From: an uncultured Collinsella sp.
Lineage (GTDB): Bacteria > Actinomycetota > Coriobacteriia > Coriobacteriales > Coriobacteriaceae
Direction of reading: 5' to 3'
DNA length: 6,227 bases
Assembly: GCA_902482615.1 (NCBI GenBank)
Contig: CABTAA010000103.1
Coordinates: forward strand, 1 to 6,227
In this document: one piece after another, positions 1 to 6,148 of the stretch
Layout: every line of letters begins with the position of its first letter
Numbering within the stretch: position 1 is the stretch's first letter
The notes under the pieces: model-generated
Told to the model about the DNA's origin: nothing
The model's input: only the letters and a program-made list of their open reading frames with translations
Databases searched by the model: none
Made by a program: the position numbers and the translations under genes

Positions 1-138
1 GAGGATGGTCGGGGGCTGGATGCCGGCGGCGACGGCCTGCTTCACCAGCTCGGCGACTTCCTTCATCTGCGGCGTGATCCGCCCGGCACGGGCGAAGTCG
101 ATTTGCGTGACGAGCTTGGGCTCGGTCTGTGTGCTCAT
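1..138 (-). CDS. thiC: Phosphomethylpyrimidine synthase ThiC, N-terminal 46 residues (gene runs off the left edge)
   Basis: ThiC is a cytosolic radical-SAM iron-sulfur enzyme that turns aminoimidazole ribotide into HMP phosphate, the pyrimidine moiety of thiamine. Only the start is present. Reading the minus strand from the ATG at 138-136 gives MSTQTEPKLV followed by TQIDFARAGRITPQMKEVAE. This matches the ThiC N-terminal signature, in which TQM-x-x-AR-x-G-x-(I/V)T-x-EM is typical. The frame stays open to the window edge, and the catalytic domain and CX2CX4C cluster lie outside. The start is fixed by a ribosome binding site AAGGGAG (153-147) eight bases upstream. The TPP riboswitch directly in front independently supports a thiamine gene. 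Expression should be shut down by thiamine pyrophosphate. The short fragment limits certainty, but gene and riboswitch agree. Confidence 0.88.
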   Translation of the reverse strand, partial: MSTQTEPKLVTQIDFARAGRITPQMKEVAELVKQAVAAGIQPPTIL

Positions 139-146
139 TGGCACGG

Positions 147-236
147 CTCCCTTCGTTGGCATTACCCATATCAGGTTTGCGGGTCAGGGCGGGCGCGCCC
201 AATCTCAGCCTGCCGTCTTGTCCTGCAAGCTCCCCG
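147..236 (-). ncRNA. TPP riboswitch (THI element) in the thiC leader
   Basis: This cis-acting RNA binds thiamine pyrophosphate and turns down thiC. On the minus strand it carries the conserved aptamer blocks in order: CTGAGA (208-203), ACCTGAT (176-170), TAATGCC (164-158) and the terminal GAAGGGA (154-148). Helices can be drawn. P2 pairs CGGGG (236-232) with ACCCG (184-180). P3 pairs GCTTGC (230-225) with GCAGGC (213-208). The optional P3a pairs GGGCG (200-196) with CGCCC (191-187) around a four-base loop. I could not find a convincing P1 outside P2. There is no terminator hairpin with a T run between aptamer and ATG. The thiC Shine-Dalgarno lies inside the aptamer's 3' end, so control is probably at translation initiation. 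Confidence 0.93.
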
Positions 237-246
237 TTTATGTAAT
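218..246 (+). promoter_or_regulatory. Candidate promoter for the 310-825 membrane protein gene
   Basis: TTGTCC (218-223, four of six bases of the -35 consensus) and TGTAAT (241-246, five of six of the -10 consensus) are separated by 17 bases, the ideal spacing. Transcription would start near 253, giving a leader of about 57 bases. The -35 box lies within the DNA that encodes the thiC riboswitch on the other strand, and the -10 lies a few bases from the opposing thiC -10. The match is by eye only. Confidence 0.35.
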
Positions 247-253
247 GGGCTCA

Positions 254-282
254 AGTATAGCTCGAATGGGTACGATTGGCCT
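254..282 (-). promoter_or_regulatory. thiC: Candidate promoter for the thiC riboswitch transcript
   Basis: On the minus strand, TATACT (259-254) matches five of six bases of the TATAAT -10 box. It lies about 20 bases before the first conserved riboswitch base, so transcription would begin near 247 and include the whole aptamer. The -35 region (282-277, AGGCCA) is poor. The call rests on the -10 box and its position. Confidence 0.4.
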
Positions 283-309
283 AACGAGCGTGCCTGTGGG
301 GAGGCCTAC

Positions 310-825
310 ATGGAAGACAAGCATCTATATCGAGAGACGCAATGGGATGTATCGGCCGAGGAAAGCCGTGCGCACCATGGGTTGGTCGCGATTGGTTTTG
401 CGGTGCTTGCCGTGCTGGTGATTGCCTTTTGTATCTGGACGTTCGGCGGTCCTGGCGGCGCCACCTGGGGGTTTGAAGCCGACGAGGGCCTGCCGATTAT
501 GACCATGAAAGTTTCTGGTGGCAACACGGTTGCCGCACCGGGCGACTATTGGTATCCGCGCGACGAGTTTGTGCAGCTGCAGCTGAGCGGCGGGTCTATT
601 CCGGGCGAAGAAATCGAACGCGTGACGTTTGATGCGACGCTCAAAACGCTGACGGTGAAGCTCAAAGATCAAGGGGACGTGCCCACGACCATGGACATTG
701 CGCTGACGGAATGGCGCTTGGAGCCCCCGGCGGGCGCTGCGGTATCCGAGGTGGAGCACGTTAAGATTACCTACCAAGATGGCTCGACGAGCGAGATTGC
801 AAAGGCCGATGGCTTGGCGGAGTAA
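310..825 (+). CDS. Hypothetical single-pass membrane protein, 171 aa
   Basis: I do not recognise the family. A charged, hydrophilic N-terminus of about 23 residues (two Arg, two His, one Lys and several acids) precedes one hydrophobic helix at about residues 24-45 (GLVAIGFAVLAVLVIAFCIW). A soluble region of about 125 residues follows. There is no lipobox and no clear signal-peptidase site, so it reads as an N-terminally anchored protein with the larger domain probably outside the cell. That domain is rich in alternating beta-like segments, for example VTFDATLKTLTVKLKD (105-120) and VEHVKITYQDGSTSEI (148-163), suggesting a small beta-sandwich or beta-barrel. No catalytic motif is visible. The start is set by a strong ribosome binding site GGGGAGG (298-304), five bases before the ATG. 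An in-frame extension back to 103 would run through the opposite-strand riboswitch and is unlikely. It is divergent from thiC and convergent with yaaA, so it is probably monocistronic. Confidence 0.8.
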   Translation: MEDKHLYRETQWDVSAEESRAHHGLVAIGFAVLAVLVIAFCIWTFGGPGGATWGFEADEGLPIMTMKVSGGNTVAAPGDYWYPRDEFVQLQLSGGSIPGEEIERVTFDATLKTLTVKLKDQGDVPTTMDIALTEWRLEPPAGAAVSEVEHVKITYQDGSTSEIAKADGLAE

Positions 826-848
826 CGAGGTGTTTGGAAACGGCGGGT

Positions 849-1658
849 CTATTGTGCCTGCGCGTTCATGAAAACCAGGGTGTTTTTGTCTGAAAGCTCG
901 GGGATGTGTCGATAGCCGATGTTGAATGCGGTAAGTTCGCTTGCATCCTCGAGCTTGTTTTCTGCCATCCACCGCGCCATGGAGCCGCGCGCCTTTTTGC
1001 TGGCGGTCGACCGTTGGATGGGCTTCCCGTTGCGGATACCCTCGCCAAAGAGGCATGTGACGGCCGTGGCGTCGCCCGCGAGGTGGGGCAGAACGGCTTT
1101 GGCATACTCTACGCTGGCGAGGTTGACGATCGTGGTGTTTGAGCCTGCCGGGGCGATAGCCCGCGCGAGCTTGTCGCTCCAAAACGCGTAGAGGTCTCGG
1201 GCATCGTCAACGGCGAGCTTCGCGCCCATCTCCAGCCGATACGGTTCGACGGCATGAAAGGGACGAACGCACCCGTAGAGGCCGGAGAGGATCCACAGAT
1301 GGTCTTGCAGCCATGCGAGCTGCGCGGAATCCATCACCTCGGGTGCCATGCTCTGGTATTGAATGCCGTGATAGGACATGACGGCAGGGGAGAGGTGGCG
1401 AGCGAGTGCGGGATTGTCGAGATCGCCGCTTTTCAGGATGGGCCCGAACTCATGCAGGGTGTTGAGGCAAGGCCCCAGCAGTTTGTCACTCACGTTCCAC
1501 AGCGCCTGCAGGCCGCCGCTGCCTTCATTCCGCTCGATATCTAGCAGTGCGCGGTGGAGGCGAGCCGTCTCGCGCACAAAGGGTGGGATGCCCAGGACTT
1601 CAAAAGCATCTTGGGCCGCGCGCATCTGCTTGGCGGGCGAAATGATGACCTGCAGCAT
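849..1658 (-). CDS. yaaA: Peroxide stress protein YaaA (DUF328/UPF0246 family), 269 aa
   Basis: In E. coli this cytosolic protein is induced by hydrogen peroxide and lowers free intracellular iron, limiting Fenton damage to DNA. The fold binds DNA, but its exact biochemical activity is not settled. Family marks are present throughout: ISPAK at residues 6-10, MSYHGIQYQSM at 94-104, LSGLYG then RP-x5-EPYRLEMG at 124-145, NLASVEYAKAV at 179-189, and KKARGSMARWM at 221-231. The 269 aa length is close to the E. coli protein (about 258 aa), and I see no truncation. The start is the ATG at 1658-1656, preceded by AGGAG with five intervening bases; the longer open frame to 1859 would run into the aminopeptidase gene. 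It lies 103 bases downstream of that gene on the same strand, separated by a large hairpin. Its stop is 23 bases from the stop of the convergent membrane protein gene, with no terminator seen between them. Confidence 0.94.
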   Translation of the reverse strand: MLQVIISPAKQMRAAQDAFEVLGIPPFVRETARLHRALLDIERNEGSGGLQALWNVSDKLLGPCLNTLHEFGPILKSGDLDNPALARHLSPAVMSYHGIQYQSMAPEVMDSAQLAWLQDHLWILSGLYGCVRPFHAVEPYRLEMGAKLAVDDARDLYAFWSDKLARAIAPAGSNTTIVNLASVEYAKAVLPHLAGDATAVTCLFGEGIRNGKPIQRSTASKKARGSMARWMAENKLEDASELTAFNIGYRHIPELSDKNTLVFMNAQAQ

Positions 1659-1681
1659 GAACTCTCCTCTGCCAAAAAGGA

Positions 1682-1748
1682 AGTTGCGGTGGAATACGGT
1701 CTGTTTTGGCCGTTTATGGGCCAGTTTAGTCCGTATTTCACCGCAACT
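1682..1748. repeat. 67-base imperfect palindrome between the aminopeptidase gene and yaaA
   Basis: Two arms of 30 bases (1682-1711 and 1719-1748) are concentric around position 1715 with a 7-base loop. The outer 18 bases (1682-1699 with 1731-1748) pair completely, with one G-T wobble. After a T-T mismatch and two pairs comes a 4x4 internal loop, in which both sides read GTTT on the plus strand. Five pairs (TGGCC/GGCCA) then close the loop. On the minus strand the stem is followed within a few bases by TTTTT (1679-1675), so it could act as an intrinsic terminator or processing site between the two genes. It could also be a copy of a dispersed intergenic repeat. No target-site duplication is evident. 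The structure is certain from the sequence; its role is not. Confidence 0.85.
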
Positions 1749-1761
1749 GATGAAGGGTTGA

Positions 1762-3159
1762 TTAGGCGCGCTCGAGGAAGGCCTTGTAGCCGCGGTAGGC
1801 CTCGTAGATATCGGCTTTGTTAGCGACCTCCCACAGGGCGTGCATGGACAGGACGGCAACGCCGGAGTCGATGACGTTCATGCCGTACTTGGCCATGATG
1901 TAGGCGATGGTGCCGCCGCCGCCCGCATTGACGCGGCCGAGCTCGCAGGTCTGGAAGTCCACGCCCGCCTCGTCCATGATGTCGCGGACGAGGGCCACGT
2001 ACTCGGCGTCGGCGTCGTTGGAGCCACCCTTGCCGCGGCTGCCCGTGTACTTGTTGAAGCACAGGCCGCGACCCATGAAGGCTGCGTTCTTGGTCTCGAA
2101 CTTGCCGGCATAGCCTGGGTCGAAGCCGGCGGACACGTCAGAGGAGAGCATGCGGCTGCGGGCGAGCGCGCGGCGAAGGGCCAGCGGGCTGTCCTCGCCG
2201 GCGAGCGTCATGATCTCGGCGACGGTGTTCTCGAAGAAGCGGCTCGTCATACCGGTGGCACCCACGGAGCCGATCTCCTCCTTGTCGACGATGAGCGTGA
2301 TGCTCGTGCGCTCCACGTTGGCGACGTCGATCTGGGCGAGCATGGAGGGGTAGGCGCAGACGCGGTCGTCGTGGCCATAGCCCAGAATCATGGAACGGTC
2401 GAGGCCCATGTCGCGGGCGGGGCCGGCGGGCACGACCTCGATCTCGGCGGAGAGGAAGTCCTCCTCCTCGACGTCGTACTGCTCCTTGAGGATGTCCAGG
2501 AACATCTGCTTGACGGGCTCCTTGGGGGCGTCCTTGTCGTCCTCGTCAAACTTGACGGGGCGGCCGCCCACGATCACGTCGAGGATCTCGGCATCGACGG
2601 CGTCCTTGGCGGGCTTGGACATCTGCTCGCTCGAGAGGTGGATCAGCAGGTCGGAGATGGTAAAGACCGGGTCGTCCGCCTTGTCGCCGATGTTGATGTC
2701 GACGGTGGTGCCGTCCTTTTTGCAGATGACGCCCACGAGTGCGAGCGGGGAGGCTACCCAGTGGTAGCTCTTGACGCCGCCGTAGTAGTGCGTGTCGAGG
2801 TAGGCCATGTCACCGGCCTCGAAGGCGGGATTCTGCTTAAGGTCCAGGCGCGGCGAGTCCACGTGGGCGCCCAGGATGTTAAAGCCCTGCTCGAGCGGGG
2901 CGGTGCCCAGGTTGACGAGCATAAGGTCCTTGCCGTGGTTGGCGGCGTACACCTTGTCGCCTGCCTTGAGCTCGCGGCCTTCGGCGATCACGGTCTCCAG
3001 GTCGACGTATCCCGCCTCCTCGGCCATCTTGATGCCGGCCTTGACGCACAGGCGCTCGGTCTTGTTCTCGCTCAAAAACTGCTTATAGCCGCGGCAAAGC
3101 TCCTCGAGCTCCTCGATTTGCTGTGGCGTGTACTTTTTCCATGCGCAGGGACGCTCCAT
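1762..3159 (-). CDS. apeA: M18 family zinc aminopeptidase (ApeA-like), 465 aa
   Basis: This is a cytosolic di-zinc exopeptidase of the M18 family, which removes N-terminal residues from peptides, often preferring acidic or neutral ones, for amino acid recycling. All metal and catalytic positions are visible. GAHVDSPRLDLK (residues 97-108) supplies the zinc ligand H99 and D101. GYGHDDRVCAY (260-270) supplies the bridging D264. DKEEIGSVGATG (292-303) supplies the catalytic E294 and zinc ligand E295. SSDVSAGFDP supplies D341, and SMHALWEV supplies H440. Also typical are HYYGGVKSYHWV (124-135) and KYTGSRGKGGSND (370-382). The length fits bacterial ApeA proteins, about 450-465 aa. I chose the ATG at 3159 because AAAGGAG lies eight bases upstream; the in-frame ATG at 3210 has no ribosome binding site and sits on the probable promoter. 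It is divergent from polA. Symbol apeA rests on overall resemblance; natural substrates are unknown. Confidence 0.94.
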   Translation of the reverse strand: MERPCAWKKYTPQQIEELEELCRGYKQFLSENKTERLCVKAGIKMAEEAGYVDLETVIAEGRELKAGDKVYAANHGKDLMLVNLGTAPLEQGFNILGAHVDSPRLDLKQNPAFEAGDMAYLDTHYYGGVKSYHWVASPLALVGVICKKDGTTVDINIGDKADDPVFTISDLLIHLSSEQMSKPAKDAVDAEILDVIVGGRPVKFDEDDKDAPKEPVKQMFLDILKEQYDVEEEDFLSAEIEVVPAGPARDMGLDRSMILGYGHDDRVCAYPSMLAQIDVANVERTSITLIVDKEEIGSVGATGMTSRFFENTVAEIMTLAGEDSPLALRRALARSRMLSSDVSAGFDPGYAGKFETKNAAFMGRGLCFNKYTGSRGKGGSNDADAEYVALVRDIMDEAGVDFQTCELGRVNAGGGGTIAYIMAKYGMNVIDSGVAVLSMHALWEVANKADIYEAYRGYKAFLERA

Positions 3160-3198
3160 GACGCAGGCTCCTTTCGGATCGATCGTGCTGGTTGATGT

Positions 3199-3233
3199 AC
3201 CGTGAGCCATCGTATCACGCGCGGGCTCACGGT
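3199..3233. promoter_or_regulatory. Inverted repeat bracketing a candidate aminopeptidase promoter (possible operator)
   Basis: A perfect 10-base inverted repeat, ACCGTGAGCC (3199-3208) and GGCTCACGGT (3224-3233), flanks a 15-base centre. In the centre, read on the minus strand, is TGATACGAT (3217-3209), an extended -10 box (TG-n-TACGAT, four of six hexamer bases). No good -35 box is visible for it. Transcription would begin near 3202, about 40 bases before the aminopeptidase ATG. A dyad with arm centres about 25 bases apart over a promoter fits a repressor site. It lies in the shared aminopeptidase/polA upstream region, so it could affect either gene. The repeat is certain; promoter and operator function are inferred. 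Confidence 0.45.
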
Positions 3234-3326
3234 TGCGGGGGGAGCTTGATGTGAGGTGGCCGCGGGGCGGGGAGCGTGTAAACTGGAGTGAGCAAACCGT
3301 GCCCAGCCCAAAGCGAGGTATTTAAT

Positions 3327-6077
3327 ATGTCTGACAAGCGCCGCACTTTTGCCGTTATCGACGGCAACTCGCTCATGCATCGCGCCTTCCACGCCGTGCC
3401 GCCGACCATGAACGCGCCGGACGGTCGCCCCACCAACGCGATCTTTGGCTTTCTGAACATGTTTCTTAAGATGATCGATGCCTTTAACCCCGACGGTGTG
3501 GTCGTGGCGTTTGATAAGGGCAAGCCGCGCGTGCGCATGGAGATGCTGCCGCAGTATAAGGCGCAGCGCCCGCCCATGGACCCCGACCTGCACGTGCAGT
3601 TCCCTATGATCAAGGAGCTGCTCGGCGCGCTCAACGTGCCGATTCTGCAGTCTGAGGGCTGGGAAGGTGACGATATCCTGGGAACCATGGCGCGCCTGGG
3701 TGAGGAGGCCGGCTGCGACATGCTGCTGGTGACTGGCGACCGCGACATGTATCAGCTTGTGACCGAGCACGTCAACGTGGTCTCGACCCGCAAGGGCCTG
3801 TCCGACGTGGCGATTATGACGCCCGAGAGCGTGGATGACCTGTATCACGGCATTACGCCGGCGCTCGTGCCCGATTTTTACGGTCTAAAGGGCGATACGT
3901 CGGACAACATTCCCGGCGTACCGGGCATCGGCCCCAAAAAGGCGAGCGCGCTCATCGCACAGTACGGCAGCTTGGACGAGGTCATCGCGCATGCCGACGA
4001 GGTCAAGGGCAAGATGGGCGAGAACCTGCGTGCACACATCGACGACGCACTGCTGAGCCGTAAGGTGGCGACCATCCGCACCGATGCGCCCGTTGAGCTC
4101 GATTTTGAGGCGACGTCCTTCCCGGCGTTTTCTGCCGACGAAGCCTCCGCGGCGCTGGGCGCACTCGGCATTACGGCCATGCAGAACCGTTTCTTGTCGC
4201 TGATCGGTGGCGAGGGTGGGGCTGCGGCCACTGTCAGCACGTTTGAGATACCCGCGGTTTCGCGCGCTGCCGCCGGCGATGCCGAGGCGCTCACTGTCGC
4301 TGCCGCCGAGATCTCTCGCGCGATCGAGGCAGGCGAGTGGATTGCCGCTGTGGTGGACGATGACAAGGAGGAGGGCGCGCTTTTTGGCTTGACGCGCACG
4401 CTGTGGCTGGCGACGTCCAAGGGCCTGTTCGCGCTCGAGGAGGGCGACAGCTGTGCGGCGGCTGAAGTTGAGGGCTTCAACTTCGCCCACGGCGTGATCG
4501 CCGGCGTGCTTGCGCGCCTGTTTATGGAGGGCCGCTTGGCGAGCCCGGATACGAAGGCTCTGCTGCATGAGCTTTCGTCCATCGATTCTTCTGAGCCTGA
4601 GCTCATGGATCCGCTGACAGTCGACTCCACGCGCATCTTCGACACCGTGGTTGCCGCCTACCTGTTGGATTCCGACCGCTCCGAGTTCGATGAGGCGTAT
4701 CTGGCCGATACCTATCTGCAGATGACGCTGCCTGCGGTGCGCGGCGCAGAGGGTGCTGGCGAGGATGCTCCTGCGCCCGCCGCTCGCACGGCGGCCTTGA
4801 CGCTGGCGCTGGTCGCACCGCTGCGCGACCAGATGGCCCGCGAGAACGCCGCCAACGTGTTCGATGGCATCGAGATGCCGCTCGTGCCGGTGCTTGCCAA
4901 GATGGAGCGCGCGGGCATGCTCGTGGACCCCGACCGTCTGCACAGTCTATCCGAGGGTCTGGCGACCCAGATTACCGAGGTTGAGCGCAGTATTCGCGAC
5001 CTGGCGGGTGACGAGACCTTTAACATCGGCAGCCCCATGCAGCTCTCGCATGTGCTGTTTGACGTTATGGGTCTTCCGACCAAGGGCCTCAAGAAGACTA
5101 AGCGCGGCTATTATTCGACCAACGCCAAGGTGCTGAGCGACCTTGCGCGTGACCACGAAATCGTGCGTCTGATCTTGGACTGGCGTGAGAAGTCTAAGAT
5201 CAAGTCCACCTATCTGGACACGCTGGGCCCGCTACGCCGTGGTGACGGTCGCGTACACACTACGTACAACCAGACCATCACGGCAACGGGGCGTCTGTCC
5301 TCGAGCGACCCGAACCTGCAGAACATCCCGACGCGCTCGGAGCTGGGTCGTACCGTCAAGACGGCGTTTTCGGCAGGCGAGGGAAGTGTCTTTTTGGCGG
5401 TGGACTACTCGCAGATCGAGCTGCGTCTGCTGGCGCATCTCTCGGGTGACGAGCACTTGGTGCGCGCCTTTAACGAGGGCGAGGACTTCCATGCCGAGAC
5501 GGCGGCGCGCGTGTTTGGTGTGCCGGTGTCCGAGGTAACACCCGACCTGCGCAGCCGCGCCAAGGCCGTGAACTTTGGCATCGTGTACGGTCAGCAGGCC
5601 TATGGCCTGTCGAAGTCGCTGCATATCTCGATGGCCGAGGCGCGCGACATGATCGACCGTTACTACGAGGCCTACCCGGGCGTGCGCACGTTCCTCGACA
5701 ACGTGGTGGCACGTGCCAAGCAGACGGGCTACGCCGAGACCATGTACGGCCGCCGTCGCCATATTCCGGAGCTCAAGGCTAAAAATCCGCAACTCCGCGG
5801 CTTTGGCGAGCGCACGGCCATGAACCACCCCATGCAGGGCACCGCCGCCGACATCATCAAGATCGCGATGGCCCGCGTAAGCCGCCGCCTGGAAGAAGAG
5901 GGCTTTGCTGCCCACATGATCCTGCAGGTACACGACGAACTGGACTTTGAGTGCCCGGTCGACGAAGTCGAGCGCCTGACCGCCATGGTCCAAGACGTCA
6001 TGGAACACGTCGTAGACCTACGCGTACCCCTAATCGCCGAAGCCAGCACCGGCATAACCTGGGCCGATGCCAAATAG
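3327..6077 (+). CDS. polA: DNA polymerase I, 916 aa, proofreading domain apparently inactive
   Basis: PolA fills gaps in excision repair and replaces Okazaki primers. Residues 1-300 form the 5' nuclease, with D12, D63, EGDDILG (E113, D115, D116), TGDRD (D138, D140) and the helix-hairpin-helix segment GDTSDNIPGVPGIGPKKA (189-206). Residues about 305-510 form the 3'-5' exonuclease-like domain. The metal-binding D-x-E is replaced around VVDDD (342-346) and the YxxxD motif is lost at about 484-488, although FDT (438-440) remains. The polymerase follows: TATGRLSSSDPNLQNIP (652-668), motif A DYSQIELR (D693), motif B R742, K746, F750, Y754, then MQGTAADIIK and motif C QVHDEL (D870, E871). An Ala/Pro-rich stretch (about 472-490) interrupts the middle domain. 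Length is typical (E. coli 928 aa). I chose the ATG at 3327 because GAGG (3315-3318) lies eight bases upstream; an in-frame GTG at 3288 has weaker support and precedes the conserved start. A weak -10-like TAAACT lies at 3279-3284. Confidence 0.97.
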   Translation: MSDKRRTFAVIDGNSLMHRAFHAVPPTMNAPDGRPTNAIFGFLNMFLKMIDAFNPDGVVVAFDKGKPRVRMEMLPQYKAQRPPMDPDLHVQFPMIKELLGALNVPILQSEGWEGDDILGTMARLGEEAGCDMLLVTGDRDMYQLVTEHVNVVSTRKGLSDVAIMTPESVDDLYHGITPALVPDFYGLKGDTSDNIPGVPGIGPKKASALIAQYGSLDEVIAHADEVKGKMGENLRAHIDDALLSRKVATIRTDAPVELDFEATSFPAFSADEASAALGALGITAMQNRFLSLIGGEGGAAATVSTFEIPAVSRAAAGDAEALTVAAAEISRAIEAGEWIAAVVDDDKEEGALFGLTRTLWLATSKGLFALEEGDSCAAAEVEGFNFAHGVIAGVLARLFMEGRLASPDTKALLHELSSIDSSEPELMDPLTVDSTRIFDTVVAAYLLDSDRSEFDEAYLADTYLQMTLPAVRGAEGAGEDAPAPAARTAALTLALVAPLRDQMARENAANVFDGIEMPLVPVLAKMERAGMLVDPDRLHSLSEGLATQITEVERSIRDLAGDETFNIGSPMQLSHVLFDVMGLPTKGLKKTKRGYYSTNAKVLSDLARDHEIVRLILDWREKSKIKSTYLDTLGPLRRGDGRVHTTYNQTITATGRLSSSDPNLQNIPTRSELGRTVKTAFSAGEGSVFLAVDYSQIELRLLAHLSGDEHLVRAFNEGEDFHAETAARVFGVPVSEVTPDLRSRAKAVNFGIVYGQQAYGLSKSLHISMAEARDMIDRYYEAYPGVRTFLDNVVARAKQTGYAETMYGRRRHIPELKAKNPQLRGFGERTAMNHPMQGTAADIIKIAMARVSRRLEEEGFAAHMILQVHDELDFECPVDEVERLTAMVQDVMEHVVDLRVPLIAEASTGITWADAK

Positions 6078-6111
6078 GGAAGTGCCCACAATCCCAAAGT
6101 AACCAAAAGCA

Positions 6112-6148
6112 GAAGGGGGCTCCTTGCCAACAAGGAGCCCCCTTCATT
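6112..6148 (+). terminator. Hairpin terminator downstream of polA, possibly bidirectional
   Basis: A perfect 15-base stem, GAAGGGGGCTCCTTG (6112-6126) and CAAGGAGCCCCCTTC (6131-6145), closes a four-base CCAA loop 34 bases after the polA stop. On the plus strand it is followed by ATTCC, a poor U-tract. On the minus strand it is followed by TGCTTTTGG, only slightly better. The very stable GC-rich stem and its position after a gene support termination, and it may serve a convergent gene entering from the right. Positions 6149-6227 hold no gene I can support. Confidence 0.75.

Noticed and set aside
103..309. Possible N-terminal extension of the membrane protein gene back to 103
   Set aside because: It would translate through DNA that encodes the thiC start and the TPP riboswitch on the other strand. 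The ATG at 310 has a strong ribosome binding site, and the extension would put a long odd segment before the membrane helix.
826..848. A terminator between the convergent membrane protein gene and yaaA
   Set aside because: The 23 bases contain no stable hairpin or T run, so nothing can be annotated. The two transcripts may overlap at their 3' ends.
1840..3195. A 451-codon plus-strand open frame lying entirely opposite the aminopeptidase gene
   Set aside because: The product is a low-complexity run of Val, Ala, Gly, His, Asp and Leu, as expected for the complement of a GC-rich gene. It has no recognisable motif, while the opposite strand carries a complete M18 active site.
3160..3210. Upstream start for the aminopeptidase at 3210
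   Set aside because: No ribosome binding site precedes it. The 17 extra residues are not family-like, and the site overlaps the probable promoter and inverted repeat.
3885..4943. Long minus-strand open frames opposite polA (also at 3878-4645 and 5232-6008)
   Set aside because: These are antisense shadows of a conserved polymerase gene. Their compositions are Arg/Ser/His/Gln-rich and no family features are visible.
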